A DNA stretch of 64,000 bases, taken from contig NZ_CP032819.1 in NCBI RefSeq assembly GCF_003991565.1, forward strand, positions 4,836,001 through 4,900,000, written 5' to 3'. The position numbers and the translations under genes are program-made. This DNA comes from Butyricimonas faecalis. GTDB lineage: Bacteria; Bacteroidota; Bacteroidia; Bacteroidales; Marinifilaceae. This document shows, piece after piece, positions 28,149-37,721 of this stretch. Numbering within the stretch: position 1 is the stretch's first letter; each line of letters starts with the position of its first letter. The notes beneath the pieces are model-generated. The model was not told the DNA's origin. It saw nothing but the letters and a program-made list of their open reading frames with translations, and did no database searches.

Positions 28149-28850
28149 ATGGAAAAGAAAGGTTTGATTGTTGCCGTTGACGGCCATTCTTCTACGGGAA
28201 AAAGCACGGTATCTAAAATACTGGCAGCTCGTTTGGGTTACACGTATATCGACACGGGTGCCATGTACCGGATCGTGACGTTGAAAGCGATGCGTGAGGG
28301 GCTGATTAAAGACGGGAACGTGGATGATGAGAAATTGAAAGAAGTGCTTCCGACCATTATTTTCGGTTTTAAATATAACGAGGGGAAGAAGTGTTATGAA
28401 TCTTACATGAATGGCGAGTATGTAGAGACGGCCATTCGCGGGTTGGAGGTTTCTGATAACGTGAGTTTGATTGCCGCGTTGCCTTACGTGCGGGAGTTGC
28501 TTGTTGAGAAGCAGCGGGAAATGGCAAAAGAGGGGGGCGTGATCATGGATGGAAGGGATATAGGGAGTGTCGTGTTCCCTCATGCAGAGGTGAAGTTCTT
28601 TATGACGGCGAGTCCTGAAGTACGGGCCCAACGGCGCTACAAGGAGTTGATCGAGAAGGGGGAAAAAGTGACTTACGAAGAGGTGGAAGCGAATGTCCGG
28701 AAACGGGATTATATCGACGAGCACCGGGAAACAAGCCCTTTGGTGAAGACGCCGGATGCCGTGTTGATTGATAATGGCGATATGACCGTGGAGGAAGAAG
28801 TGGAAGAGATGTTAAAGATCATTCGTTCAAGGTATGAAAGTAGAAATTGA
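28149..28850 (+). CDS. cmk: cytidylate kinase
   Basis: Phosphorylates CMP and dCMP with ATP in pyrimidine nucleotide metabolism; cytosolic, 233 aa. N-terminal P-loop VAVDGHSSTGKSTVSK, the substrate-site GYTYIDTGAMYR, the long bacterial CMP-binding insert, and MDGRDIGSVVFPHAEVKFFMTAS plus RRYKEL lid residues are all present. ATG 28149 follows two codons after a possible TTG at 28143. Its last 17 bases overlap the start of ispH, so the two are translationally linked; pairing of cmk with ispH is also found in other bacteria. Confidence 0.96.
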   Translation: MEKKGLIVAVDGHSSTGKSTVSKILAARLGYTYIDTGAMYRIVTLKAMREGLIKDGNVDDEKLKEVLPTIIFGFKYNEGKKCYESYMNGEYVETAIRGLEVSDNVSLIAALPYVRELLVEKQREMAKEGGVIMDGRDIGSVVFPHAEVKFFMTASPEVRAQRRYKELIEKGEKVTYEEVEANVRKRDYIDEHRETSPLVKTPDAVLIDNGDMTVEEEVEEMLKIIRSRYESRN

Positions 28851-29685
28851 CGAGAATTCCGGTTTCTGTTTTGGGGTTGTGAACGCGATTGCCAAGGCGG
28901 AGGAAGAGTTGCAACATGGAAGATTATATTGCATAGGAGATATTGTGCATAATAGTTTGGAGGTGGAGCGATTGAAACAACTGGGATTGAGTACGATAGA
29001 TCATGATGAATTTGCCCGTTTGAAGGCATGCCGGGTGTTGTTCAGGGCTCATGGTGAACCGCCGAGTTCTTATGAATTGGCAAAGAAGAACGGGATTGAG
29101 GTGATTGATGCCTCGTGTCCTGTGGTATTGAATTTGCAGAAGAAAATACGAGAGGCGTACGAGGGGGTGAGAGCGAACGGGGGGCAGATCGTGATTTATG
29201 GAAAAAGAGGACATGCCGAGGTGAACGGGTTGGTAGCACAGACGAATGATGAGGCACTGATTATCGAGCAAGAGGAAGATTTGAAATATATCGATTTTTC
29301 TCGGCCGGTGATATTGTTTTCTCAAACGACTAAAAGTTTGGACGGTTTCAAGCGTGTGGTGGAGTTGGTGAAGGAGAATGCCAGAAGTTCTGTGGTGGTA
29401 AACGATACGATTTGTCGTAAGGTGGCCAATAGAATCCCGCAGTTGAAGGATTTTGCAGCACGACACGATGTGATCTTGTTTGTTAGTGGGGAAAAGAGTT
29501 CCAACGGTAAGCAGCTTTTCGAAGTTTGTCGAGAAGTGAATCCCCGGACTTATTTCGTGCAGGGGGTGAAAGACCTGCGTGACGAGATGTTTGACGAGGC
29601 CGGGAGTGTTGGGATTAGCGGGGCAACTTCAACACCGAGGTGGGTGATGGAAGAGATAAAAGAGGGGTTGGAAGCTGAAAGCTAA
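28834..29685 (+). CDS. ispH: 4-hydroxy-3-methylbut-2-enyl diphosphate reductase
   Basis: Last enzyme of the MEP isoprenoid pathway, a 4Fe-4S protein converting HMBPP to IPP and DMAPP; 283 aa. The three cluster ligands are visible: Cys12 (GFCFGV), Cys95 (DASCPVV) and Cys194 (DTICRK). The substrate-site RAHGEP and GKRGHAEVNGL are conserved, as is the SGATSTPRWV end. Overlaps cmk by 17 bp. Its final codons run into the CTAAAAG-type repeat at 29674-29716. Confidence 0.96.
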   Translation: MKVEIDENSGFCFGVVNAIAKAEEELQHGRLYCIGDIVHNSLEVERLKQLGLSTIDHDEFARLKACRVLFRAHGEPPSSYELAKKNGIEVIDASCPVVLNLQKKIREAYEGVRANGGQIVIYGKRGHAEVNGLVAQTNDEALIIEQEEDLKYIDFSRPVILFSQTTKSLDGFKRVVELVKENARSSVVVNDTICRKVANRIPQLKDFAARHDVILFVSGEKSSNGKQLFEVCREVNPRTYFVQGVKDLRDEMFDEAGSVGISGATSTPRWVMEEIKEGLEAES

Positions 29686-29716
29686 AAGTTAAAGACTAAA
29701 AACTAAAAGCTAAAAG
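29674..29716. repeat. CTAAAAG-type short tandem repeat
   Basis: Degenerate tandem copies of a 6-8 base unit (CTAAAAG, TTAAAG, CTAAAAA) across the ispH stop and the gap to pfkA. The same repeat type appears at 41490-41550 between batD and batE. Confidence 0.6.
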
Positions 29717-29739
29717 ATTTTCAATTAAACATTGTTTTT

Positions 29740-30720
29740 ATGGGAAAGATTAAAAAAATAGGAGTTTTAACTTCAGGAGGTGATGCTCCGGGTATGAATG
29801 CCGCGATTCGGGCAGTTGTGAGAGCCGCTATTTTTAATGGCTGTGAGGCTTATGGTATTTACGATGGATACGAGGGGTTAATAGCAGGAAATATTGTGCG
29901 TATGCATTCCCATGACGTAAGTAATATTATTCAACGCGGAGGTACTATCTTGAAGACGGCCCGCAGCGAGGAATTCCGTACACCGGAGGGGCGTACGAAA
30001 GCTTACGAGAAGATGCAAGAATTGGGAATTGATGCCTTGGTGGTGATCGGTGGGGATGGAACTTTTTCCGGGGCCCGGTTGTTTTGCCAAGAGCATAACG
30101 TGCATGTTGTAGGGATTCCCGGTACGATAGATAATGATCTTTACGGGACGGATTACACGATCGGGTATGATACGGCAGTAAATACGGTGGTAGAGGCCGT
30201 GGATAAGATACGGGATACGGCAAGTGCTCATAATCGTTTGTTCTTTATCGAGGTTATGGGACGGGATGCCGGATTTATCGCTTTACGTTCGGCTGTAGCC
30301 ACGGGGGCCGAAGCTGTTCTGGTTCCGGAGATCGAGACGGATCTGAATGATTTGGATCGTTACTTGGAGCATGATTACAAACCTCATAAGTCGAGTGGTA
30401 TCGTGATCGTGGCAGAAGGTGATAAATCGGGTGGGGCGTACACGATTGCCGACCGGATTGCCAAAAAGCATCCCGAATATGACGTGCGGGTAACGGTTTT
30501 AGGTCATATCCAGAGAGGGGGATCTCCTTCCGCTTTTGACCGTGTGACGGCTAGCACGTTGGGTGTGGCGGCGGTGGATGCTTTGTTGGATGATCAAACC
30601 AGTATCATGGTTGGGATTATGAATAAGGATATTGTTCATGTTCCTTTCAACAAGGCTATCAAGAATTCAAAACCGTTGAATCATAATTTGTTGGATATTA
30701 CGGAAGTTTTGGCTATTTAA
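29740..30720 (+). CDS. pfkA: ATP-dependent 6-phosphofructokinase
   Basis: Glycolytic phosphorylation of fructose 6-phosphate; tetrameric cytosolic enzyme, 326 aa, normal length. ATP site GGDAPGMNA (13-21) and GGDGTFSGA (104-112), catalytic motif PGTIDNDL with Asp131, MGRDAGF and the effector/substrate segment [13 protein letters not shown]. The Gly at the position following GGDG fits the ATP-using rather than PPi-using type, though this is inferred. Starts 54 bp after ispH, with the short repeat between them. Confidence 0.95.
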   Translation: MGKIKKIGVLTSGGDAPGMNAAIRAVVRAAIFNGCEAYGIYDGYEGLIAGNIVRMHSHDVSNIIQRGGTILKTARSEEFRTPEGRTKAYEKMQELGIDALVVIGGDGTFSGARLFCQEHNVHVVGIPGTIDNDLYGTDYTIGYDTAVNTVVEAVDKIRDTASAHNRLFFIEVMGRDAGFIALRSAVATGAEAVLVPEIETDLNDLDRYLEHDYKPHKSSGIVIVAEGDKSGGAYTIADRIAKKHPEYDVRVTVLGHIQRGGSPSAFDRVTASTLGVAAVDALLDDQTSIMVGIMNKDIVHVPFNKAIKNSKPLNHNLLDITEVLAI

Positions 30721-30738
30721 AATCTAAAATTAATTCGT

Positions 30739-33195
30739 TTGTTGTACGCAGATGTCATTATCCCTCTGGGAGTGGAGAGTTTTTTTACTTATTCGGTACC
30801 GGAAGAATATGAACATTCGGTAACGGTAGGTACGCTCGTGGTCGTTTCATTTGTTAAGAATAAACGTTACACGGGTGTTGTCTACGCGTTGCATACGAAT
30901 CCGCCTGTCGGGTTTGAAACGAAACCGATAGAACGGGTTATAGAGGAAGGTTTTGCTCTTTCTGCTTCTCATTTGAAATTTCTATTGTGGCTTAGTGAAT
31001 ATTACATGACTCCACCGGGAGAGGTCACGCGTGCCGCATTACCTGTTTCGATGCGTTTGGAGAGTTACACGAGTTTGAGTTTGGTGAATGGTTGGGAAGA
31101 AAAACTGGCAGATGAAAGTGAATTAAGCCGGGAAGAGAGAGAAATTATGGGAGTTTTTCGAGAAAGAGGCGAGATGTGTATGGCTGAAGTTGAAAAGCTC
31201 TTGAAGAGAAAGGATGTCTATGTTGCTGTTCGAGCTTTGTTGGAAAAAGAAATTATCGGGATTAAAGAGTCGGTAGATGATTTGTTCAAACCGAAAGTTG
31301 AACGTTGGGTGAGATGGAAACGAAAGTTTTCGAGTGAAGAGTTGGACGGGATTCTTGATGGTTTGAAACGGGCAAAGGCTCAATACAAGATGTTGTGTGA
31401 TTGGGTATATTATAGTGACGAGCATCACGTAGAGTGTTTGCCTAGAACGGAGTTTGTTCAGAAAATCGGTAATTCTGTCGCGGCTTTGAAGGGATTGTGT
31501 GAACGGGGCGTGTTGGAGGTTATTGTGCGAGAAGTCAGTCGTTTGGAGGTGTCTGAAGAGGAAGTGGGGGAGGTACATGCGTTGTCGGAGGCACAGGAAA
31601 AGGTGTTGGGCGATATTCTGGGATGTTACTGGGAAAAAGATTGTGTTTTGTTGCAGGGGGTAACTTCTTCGGGTAAAACGGAAATATATATTCATTTGAT
31701 ACAAGAGACGCTAAGGCAAGGGAAGCAGGTGTTGTATTTGTTGCCGGAAATCGCCTTGACCGTGCAGATCGTGAAGCGATTGCGACGGGTTTTCGGAGAT
31801 CAAGTCGGTGTCTATCATTCGGGTATGGCCGATAGTGCCCGGGCAGAGATGTGGCGTAAACAGAACGGTACGAATCCTTATCCCGTGGTGTTGGGCGTGC
31901 GGTCGTCCGTGTTTTTGCCTTATCAGCGATTGGGATTGGTCATTGTTGACGAGGAGCATGAAAGTTCTTACAAGCAAAAAGAACCGGCACCCCGCTATAA
32001 CGGTCGCGATGCCGCGATCATGCTCGGCAAGATGAGTGGGGCAAAAATATTGTTGGGGTCTGCAACCCCTTCTTTTGAAAGTTATCAGAATGCATTGAGC
32101 GGGAAATATGGTTTCGTGCAACTGACAACCCGCTACGGGGAAGTGATGATGCCGGAGTTGTTGTTCGTGGATATGAAAGAGTATCGTCGTAAAAAGATGA
32201 TGAAAGGGTGTTTTACTCCGGTTTTATACGAGGAGATGAAACGGGTGTTGGAGAACGGGATGCAGGTGATTTTATTTCAGAATAGACGGGGATATTCGAC
32301 TTATTTACAATGTGACCGTTGCGGTTCTATCTTGAAATGCAAGCATTGCGATGTGAGTATGACTTATTATCGCTATCGGAATACGCTGAATTGTCATTAT
32401 TGCGGGAGTTTGCGGGCAGTTCCGGCCGTGTGCCAGGATTGTGGGCAGGGACATTACGTGAATCGTACCCCGGGAACGGAACGGATCGAGGAAGACGTGA
32501 AACAGTATTTTCCGGAGGCCCGGGTTGCCCGGATGGACTTGGATGTGATAAGTAATAAGGCAAAGTTCAGGGCTTTGATCGATGATTTTGAGAGTGGAAA
32601 TTTGGATGTGTTGATCGGCACTCAGATGGTGTCGAAAGGGTTGGATTTTGAGCGGGTGAAGCTTGTCGGGGTGATGGATGCCGATAGTCTGGTCGGTTTT
32701 CCCGATTTTCGGGCAGAGGAACGGGCCTATGATATGTTGATGCAGGTGAGCGGGCGTAGTGGGCGTAAGGGAGAACGCGGTAAGGTCGTGATCCAAGTCG
32801 TGGATAGGCAGAATCGGGTGTATCAATTGGTGGGGAAGGAGGATTATCATGGGTTTTACACCCTGTTGTCCCGGGAACGGGAGATGTTTAATTATCCGCC
32901 TTTTTCCAGGTTAATCCAGATTGAATTGAGGCATGTGGATGAGGTGGTTTTGAGGAATGCGGCAAATGAGCTTGCCCGACAGATGAGGGAACGATTGGAG
33001 CGCAGGGTATGCGGTCCGGCAGAGCCGGATGTGTCCCGGGTGAGAAAAATGTATCGGATTCAGATATTAATTAAGGCAGAGCAAGGACTCTCCCTGTCAA
33101 AGTTGAAAATATTTTTGAAACAAAAATGTGATGAATTGGCAAAAACTCCCGTGGGTAAGGGGGTGCGGGTTTATTTTGATGTCGATCCTTTGTAA
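30739..33195 (+). CDS. priA: primosomal replication restart helicase PriA, TTG start
   Basis: 3'-5' DNA helicase that reloads the replisome at stalled forks, 818 aa. N-terminal DNA-binding domain (YADVIIPLGVESFFTYSVP), Walker A QGVTSSGKTEIY, DEEH box VDEEHESSYKQ, the eight-cysteine zinc region (CDRCGSILKCKHC ... CHYCG ... CQDCG) and helicase motifs GTQMVSKGLDF and QVSGRSGRKGERG. The frame between the pfkA stop and the conserved LYADVIIPLG has no ATG; TTG at 30739 or 30742 must be the start. The next gene lies 338 bp away, so priA ends this group. Confidence 0.95.
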   Translation: MLYADVIIPLGVESFFTYSVPEEYEHSVTVGTLVVVSFVKNKRYTGVVYALHTNPPVGFETKPIERVIEEGFALSASHLKFLLWLSEYYMTPPGEVTRAALPVSMRLESYTSLSLVNGWEEKLADESELSREEREIMGVFRERGEMCMAEVEKLLKRKDVYVAVRALLEKEIIGIKESVDDLFKPKVERWVRWKRKFSSEELDGILDGLKRAKAQYKMLCDWVYYSDEHHVECLPRTEFVQKIGNSVAALKGLCERGVLEVIVREVSRLEVSEEEVGEVHALSEAQEKVLGDILGCYWEKDCVLLQGVTSSGKTEIYIHLIQETLRQGKQVLYLLPEIALTVQIVKRLRRVFGDQVGVYHSGMADSARAEMWRKQNGTNPYPVVLGVRSSVFLPYQRLGLVIVDEEHESSYKQKEPAPRYNGRDAAIMLGKMSGAKILLGSATPSFESYQNALSGKYGFVQLTTRYGEVMMPELLFVDMKEYRRKKMMKGCFTPVLYEEMKRVLENGMQVILFQNRRGYSTYLQCDRCGSILKCKHCDVSMTYYRYRNTLNCHYCGSLRAVPAVCQDCGQGHYVNRTPGTERIEEDVKQYFPEARVARMDLDVISNKAKFRALIDDFESGNLDVLIGTQMVSKGLDFERVKLVGVMDADSLVGFPDFRAEERAYDMLMQVSGRSGRKGERGKVVIQVVDRQNRVYQLVGKEDYHGFYTLLSREREMFNYPPFSRLIQIELRHVDEVVLRNAANELARQMRERLERRVCGPAEPDVSRVRKMYRIQILIKAEQGLSLSKLKIFLKQKCDELAKTPVGKGVRVYFDVDPL

Positions 33196-33532
33196 TGGGG
33201 TATTGTTGGCATAAAAGTCTGGATTTATCTGTTTTTCGAGAACGATCTGTTAACAAGTGTGTCGTGAGAAAAGGGCAAATGTTAAAGAATAGGTCGTATT
33301 TTACTTATAAACCGTATTTTAAGGCAGGATTAAAATTTATTTGGGAAAACCTTAAAGTTTATCTTAACATTATTTAGTATCTTTGATTTTAACATTTGGC
33401 GGAATAATCTCTATTTTTGGAAAAACGGAAAACGGTGGAGATGTAAATTCACTTTTGGGGAAAATTGAAACCGAAGAGGAATATTTGACGTTAGACGAAG
33501 TAGTAATATAAATCAATATAAAAATCAATGAT
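33196..33532. other. gap between priA and moxR with a probable promoter
   Basis: About 340 bp. A -7 element TATCTTTG sits at 33378-33385, without a clear TTG at the -33 position. Downstream of it a 42-codon frame (TTG 33383 to stop 33511) is open and has protein-like composition (FGGIISIFGKTENGGDV), but its start overlaps the -7 element, so coding is doubtful. An open 60-codon frame at 33195-33377 shows no protein-like character. Confidence 0.45.
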
Positions 33533-34525
33533 ATGAATACGGTTGATATCAAAGCATTGAACGAGCGCATACAACAAGAGAGTTCTTTTGTGGATATGAT
33601 TAGCATGGAGATGAACAAAGTGATCGTTGGACAGAAACACTTGGTGGAAGGACTGATGATCGGTATGCTTTCTAATGGACATATTTTGTTGGAGGGGGTT
33701 CCCGGTTTGGCGAAGACCTTGGCGATAAATACACTAGCACATATTATTAATGCTAAATTTAGTCGAATCCAGTTTACCCCGGATTTGTTGCCGGCCGATG
33801 TTATCGGTACGATGATTTATTCTCAGAAGAGAGAAGAGTTTGTGGTAAAGAAGGGACCGATTTTTGCAAACTTTATTCTGGCGGATGAGATTAACCGAGC
33901 TCCGGCAAAGGTGCAATCGGCTTTGTTGGAGGCCATGCAGGAACGTCAAGTGACTATCGGGGATATGACTTATAAGTTGGAAGAGCCATTTTTGGTCATG
34001 GCAACCCAGAACCCGATCGAGCAGGAAGGTACTTATCCTCTTCCCGAGGCTCAGGTTGACCGTTTCATGTTGAAAGTGGTGATTGATTACCCGAAAAAAG
34101 ATGAAGAAAAGTTGATTGTTCGTCAAAATTTGGAGAAAATCTATCCCCAATCTAACACGATCTTGCAGCCGGAAGATATTTTAAGGGCTCGTGAAGTGGT
34201 GAAGGAGGTTTACTTGGACGAGAAGATCGAGAAATATATTGTTGATATCGTGTTTGCAACCCGTTATCCGCAAGAGCATGGTTTGGAGAAATTTGTTTCC
34301 ATGATTGCTTACGGGGCATCGCCTCGTGCTAGTATCAGTTTGGCTAAGGCTGCACAGGCATACGCTTTCATCAAGCGTCGCGGATATGTGATTCCGGAAG
34401 ATGTCCGTGCTGTTTGTCACGATGTTTTGCGTCATCGTATCGGTTTAAGCTACGAGGCAGAAGCCAACAATTTAACTAGTGAGGATATTATCAGTGAAAT
34501 TCTGAATACGGTTGAAGTGCCTTAG
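33533..34525 (+). CDS. moxR: MoxR-family AAA ATPase of the Bat operon
   Basis: 330-aa AAA+ chaperone-like ATPase that works with von Willebrand factor A (VWA) proteins of the same operon. Walker A EGVPGLAKT, Walker B FILADEINRAPAKVQSALLEAMQERQV, sensor 1 MATQNPIEQEGTYPLPEAQVDRF and the C-terminal lid (YGASPRASISLAKAAQAYAF). First gene of a run of eight co-directional genes (moxR, DUF58, DUF4381-like, batA-E), described in Bacteroides as an aerotolerance operon. The gap to the next gene (104 bp) contains a 10-bp hairpin. Confidence 0.95.
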   Translation: MNTVDIKALNERIQQESSFVDMISMEMNKVIVGQKHLVEGLMIGMLSNGHILLEGVPGLAKTLAINTLAHIINAKFSRIQFTPDLLPADVIGTMIYSQKREEFVVKKGPIFANFILADEINRAPAKVQSALLEAMQERQVTIGDMTYKLEEPFLVMATQNPIEQEGTYPLPEAQVDRFMLKVVIDYPKKDEEKLIVRQNLEKIYPQSNTILQPEDILRAREVVKEVYLDEKIEKYIVDIVFATRYPQEHGLEKFVSMIAYGASPRASISLAKAAQAYAFIKRRGYVIPEDVRAVCHDVLRHRIGLSYEAEANNLTSEDIISEILNTVEVP

Positions 34526-34532
34526 AAATTGA

Positions 34533-34573
34533 AGATTGAAAATTGAAGATTGGAAATGACATGTTTTCAATCT
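34533..34573 (+). repeat. AT-rich inverted repeat in moxR-DUF58 gap
   Basis: AGATTGAAAA (34533-34542) pairs perfectly with TTTTCAATCT (34564-34573) across a 21-base loop. The arms belong to a tandem ATTGAAGATTGAAA-type repeat. No U-tract follows, so it is more likely an mRNA hairpin than a terminator. Confidence 0.5.
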
Positions 34574-34629
34574 GAGATTTCAATGTGATTTAGAGTGAAT
34601 TTAAAATCTATAAATCTAAAATTAATAAG

Positions 34630-35508
34630 GTGGAGACTTCAGATTTATTAAAACGTGTCAGGCAGATAGAGATAAAGACTCGGGGATTATCGAGCAATAT
34701 CTTCGCGGGGGAGTATCACACGGCTTTTAAAGGTCGGGGAATGACGTTTAGCGAGGTGCGAGCTTATCAATACGGGGATGATATCCGGAGTATTGACTGG
34801 AACGTGACCGCTCGTTACAACCATCCTTATGTGAAGATATTCGAGGAAGAACGTGAGTTGACGGTGATGCTGTTGATTGATGTGAGTGCCTCGCGTAATT
34901 TCGGCTCGGTATCGAAATTGAAAAAGAATCAGATTACCGAGATTGCGGCCGTGCTGGCTTTCTCTGCTATCCAGAACAACGATAAGATTGGCGTGATCTT
35001 CTTTTCTGACCGGATTGAGAAATTTATTCCGCCCAAGAAGGGACGAACACATATTTTGCATATCATTCGGGAATTGGTGGATTTTTATCCGGAGCACAAG
35101 GAAACGAATATTTCTGTAGCGTTGCAATATTTGACAAATGCTATTAAGAAGCGGTGTACTTGTTTTTTGATTTCCGATTTCATGGACGATCACGATTTCG
35201 AACACCCGTTGATTATTGCCAATAAGAAGCATGATGTGGTGGCTTTGCAATTATATGATCGGAGAGAGAAGATATTGCCTCCTGTCGGGATGATGTACTT
35301 GACGGATGCTGAGACGGGAGAAAGTGTTTGGGTGGATACTTCCGATAAGAAAGTGCGGGACGAGTTCGAGGCGTATGGTATCGAGCGTGACAAAGAGCTG
35401 GATCGGATATTCAAACACGCCGGTGTCGATATGGCATCTATCAGCGCTGATGAAGATTACGTGAGAGCATTGATCACGTTATTCAAGAAAAGAGGGGCCG
35501 GGTATTAA
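34630..35508 (+). CDS. DUF58-domain protein of the Bat operon, GTG start
   Basis: 292-aa cytosolic or membrane-associated protein with the DUF58 signature YGDDIRSIDWNVTARYNHPYVKIFEEERE followed by a VWA-like fold (VMLLIDVSASRNFGS, DKIGVIFFSDRIEKFIPP, FLISDFMD). The Asp-Ser-Ser metal site is partly kept (DVSAS). GTG at 34630 is the only plausible start; there is no upstream ATG in frame. Standard partner of MoxR ATPases; the precise role is not settled. Confidence 0.93.
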   Translation: METSDLLKRVRQIEIKTRGLSSNIFAGEYHTAFKGRGMTFSEVRAYQYGDDIRSIDWNVTARYNHPYVKIFEEERELTVMLLIDVSASRNFGSVSKLKKNQITEIAAVLAFSAIQNNDKIGVIFFSDRIEKFIPPKKGRTHILHIIRELVDFYPEHKETNISVALQYLTNAIKKRCTCFLISDFMDDHDFEHPLIIANKKHDVVALQLYDRREKILPPVGMMYLTDAETGESVWVDTSDKKVRDEFEAYGIERDKELDRIFKHAGVDMASISADEDYVRALITLFKKRGAGY

Positions 35509-35534
35509 TTGAACATTGAAAATGGAGAATTAAA

Positions 35535-36569
35535 ATGAAAAATAGAATTATTCTATTCGTAATTGTTCTACTGGGTTGTGTCACTGCATTGAAAGCACAG
35601 AATCGAGAATATAGTGCCGAGATTGACACAAATTATATACTGATCGGGGATCAGATTCATTTCCGGATGAAGGTAAAGGCTGAACCGGGAGTGAAGGTGG
35701 CGTTTCCTCAGTTGAAGGATACGATAGTGCAAGGGATCGAGATTATATCCGGACCAGTTCGTGATTCTATCATGGAAAAGGACGGGCGGGTGCTCGTGCA
35801 GGAGAGTTACGTGATAACTTCTTTTGATTCGGGCGTGTTCGTGATTCCGCCAATGCCTATCGAGATTCAACAGGAAAGTTATAATAACACGCTTCGGACG
35901 GATCCGTTACACTTGATCGTGAATACTTTCGTGGTCGATCAGCAGAAAGGGAATTATGACATCGTGATGCCGTTGGCTGCCCCATGGACATTTGCCGAGA
36001 TATTGCCTTATTTGTTATGGACGTTGTTGGGAGTCGTGGTGATTCTTCTGGTTGTCTGGATTATAAAAGTTCGGAAATCCCGCAAGAGTCTTTTCCATCA
36101 TGAGAAACCTGCAATTCCACCGTACGTGTTGGCCATGAAGGCTTTGGAGGAGATCAAGAAGGAGAAGTTGTGGCAGAGTGGAAAGACTAAAGAGTATTAC
36201 ACGCAGTTAACAGACACGATTCGGAATTATTTGGATGGAGAATTGGGAATTTCAGCCATGGAACAGACTTCTTTTGAGACGTTGAAGGCTTTGGAGGAGT
36301 GTGAGCAAGTAGATGCCAAACAAAGGGATAAGTTGGCAGATATGTTTGAAACGGCTGATTTCGTGAAGTTTGCCAAAGCGGAACCATTGCAGGATGAGAA
36401 TATCCGAAATTTGGATATTGCCTATGATTTTGTACAGGAAACGAATGATACAATTCGAGCCGAGCATGAGAAAGAACGTCTGGAGCGGGAGCTGAAAGAA
36501 CAGCAGGAGAGGGAGGCGAGAGAAAAGGCGGAGAAAGAAGCCGGAGGGGAGAAAGACAAAGAAAATTAA
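35535..36569 (+). CDS. DUF4381-like membrane protein of the Bat operon
   Basis: 344 aa. Signal peptide (IILFVIVLLGCVTALKA) then a periplasmic BatD-like beta domain (about 25-145: YSAEIDTNYILIGDQIHFRMKV, GVFVIPPMPIEI), one membrane helix (LPYLLWTLLGVVVILLVVWII, about 155-177) and a cytoplasmic helical part typical of DUF4381 (PPYVLAMKALEEIKKEKLWQSGKTKEYYTQLTDTIRNYL). The C-terminus is a charged coiled coil rich in E, K and R. Positioned between the DUF58 gene and batA, as usual for MoxR/VWA operons. Confidence 0.85.
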   Translation: MKNRIILFVIVLLGCVTALKAQNREYSAEIDTNYILIGDQIHFRMKVKAEPGVKVAFPQLKDTIVQGIEIISGPVRDSIMEKDGRVLVQESYVITSFDSGVFVIPPMPIEIQQESYNNTLRTDPLHLIVNTFVVDQQKGNYDIVMPLAAPWTFAEILPYLLWTLLGVVVILLVVWIIKVRKSRKSLFHHEKPAIPPYVLAMKALEEIKKEKLWQSGKTKEYYTQLTDTIRNYLDGELGISAMEQTSFETLKALEECEQVDAKQRDKLADMFETADFVKFAKAEPLQDENIRNLDIAYDFVQETNDTIRAEHEKERLERELKEQQEREAREKAEKEAGGEKDKEN

Positions 36570-36651
36570 TTTATGATTTACGATTTGTGATTTATGGTTC
36601 GTTTGTAATCAAAATCTTAAATCTGAAATTATTAAATCTAAAATAGAAGAT
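36570..36651. repeat. AT-rich degenerate repeat in DUF4381-batA gap
   Basis: Two repeat types follow each other: TTTATGATTTACGATTTGTGATTTATG-like octads (36571-36597) and AATCTTAAATCTGAAATTATTAAATCTAAAA-like octads (36608-36644). Related units occur at 45868-45942 and 37651-37696. No coding or promoter evidence. Confidence 0.5.
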
Positions 36652-37644
36652 ATGTTTGGATATGAATTTGCAAATCCCGAGTACTTTTGGTTGTTGTTGG
36701 TGCTGATACCAATGATTGTCTGGTACATATTCAAGGAGAAACGCTCGCATGCTGATTTGAAGTTTTCTTCAATTCGGGTGTTCAAGCAAATGAAACGGGG
36801 AAGTCGGATCTGGTTACGCCATTTGTTGTTTGCAGCTCGGGTTTTGGCCATTCTATTTTTGGTTCTGGCGTTGGCTAGACCGCAATCCAGCACGAGTTGG
36901 CAGACCTATAATAGCGAGGGGATTGATATTATGTTGGCATTGGATATTTCCGGTAGTATGTTAGCACGAGATTTTACTCCCGACCGTTTGGAAGCAGCCA
37001 AGGAGGTGGCAACTAAGTTTATATTGGAACGTCCTCAGGATCGTATCGGGTTGGTTGTTTTTAGTGGGGAAAGTTTCACACAAAGTCCTTTGACAACGGA
37101 TCAAGCCGTGTTAGTCAACGTGATGAAGGATATTCATAGCGGGATGATTGAGGATGGAACGGCCATTGGTCTTGGGTTGGCGAACGCAGTGAATCGTTTG
37201 AAAGATAGTAAGGCGAAATCCAAGGTGATAATTCTTTTGACGGATGGAGTTAATAACCGAGGGGCAATTGCACCGATAACAGCGGCAGAATTGGCAAAAA
37301 CTTTTGGCATCCGGGTTTACACGATCGGGGTCGGATCTTTAGGCGAGGCTCCCTATCCCGTGCAGACACCTTTTGGGACGCAATTGCAGCGTATGCCGGT
37401 TGAGATAGATGAGGATATATTGACCCAGATTGCCAATATGACGGGTGGTAAATATTTCCGGGCAACAGATAACAAGAAACTGGAGCAAATTTATCAGGAG
37501 ATTGATCAATTAGAGAAGAGTAAAGTAGAAGTGAAACATTTCAGTCGTAAGAATGAACAGTATTTCTATTTTGCTTTGATCGGGGCTTTGTTACTGATCG
37601 TGGAGGCTTTAGGTCGATATACGTTATTGAGGAAAATCCCTTAA
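36652..37644 (+). CDS. batA: BatA, membrane-anchored VWA-domain protein
   Basis: 330 aa. Two N-terminal membrane helices (YFWLLLVLIPMIVWYIF; LFAARVLAILFLVLALA), then a VWA domain with a complete metal-ion site: DISGS (ALDISGSMLARD), Thr in QSPLTTDQA, and Asp in LLTDGVNNRG. A C-terminal helix (YFYFALIGALLLIVEALG) anchors the end. With BatB it should form the envelope complex controlled by MoxR. Paralogous to batB downstream. Confidence 0.93.
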   Translation: MFGYEFANPEYFWLLLVLIPMIVWYIFKEKRSHADLKFSSIRVFKQMKRGSRIWLRHLLFAARVLAILFLVLALARPQSSTSWQTYNSEGIDIMLALDISGSMLARDFTPDRLEAAKEVATKFILERPQDRIGLVVFSGESFTQSPLTTDQAVLVNVMKDIHSGMIEDGTAIGLGLANAVNRLKDSKAKSKVIILLTDGVNNRGAIAPITAAELAKTFGIRVYTIGVGSLGEAPYPVQTPFGTQLQRMPVEIDEDILTQIANMTGGKYFRATDNKKLEQIYQEIDQLEKSKVEVKHFSRKNEQYFYFALIGALLLIVEALGRYTLLRKIP

Positions 37645-37650
37645 TTGAAA

Positions 37651-37696
37651 ATTTTAGATTGTAGATTGGTACAATCCAAAATTTGAAATCTAAAAT
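37651..37696 (+). repeat. AT-rich inverted repeat in batA-batB gap
   Basis: ATTTTAGATT (37651-37660) and AATCTAAAAT (37687-37696) are perfect complements with a 26-base loop; the surrounding sequence is built of AATCTAAA-type units as in the other gaps of the operon. Confidence 0.5.
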
Positions 37697-37721
37697 CATT
37701 AAATTTAAAATTGAAACGGTT

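Noticed and set aside
29674..29716. Possible CRISPR or phage attachment site
   Set aside because: The repeat units are 6-8 bases and degenerate without spacers; no cas, integrase or tRNA gene nearby.
33195..33377. 60-codon frame after priA
   Set aside because: Overlaps the priA stop, no protein-like pattern and no conservation that I can see.
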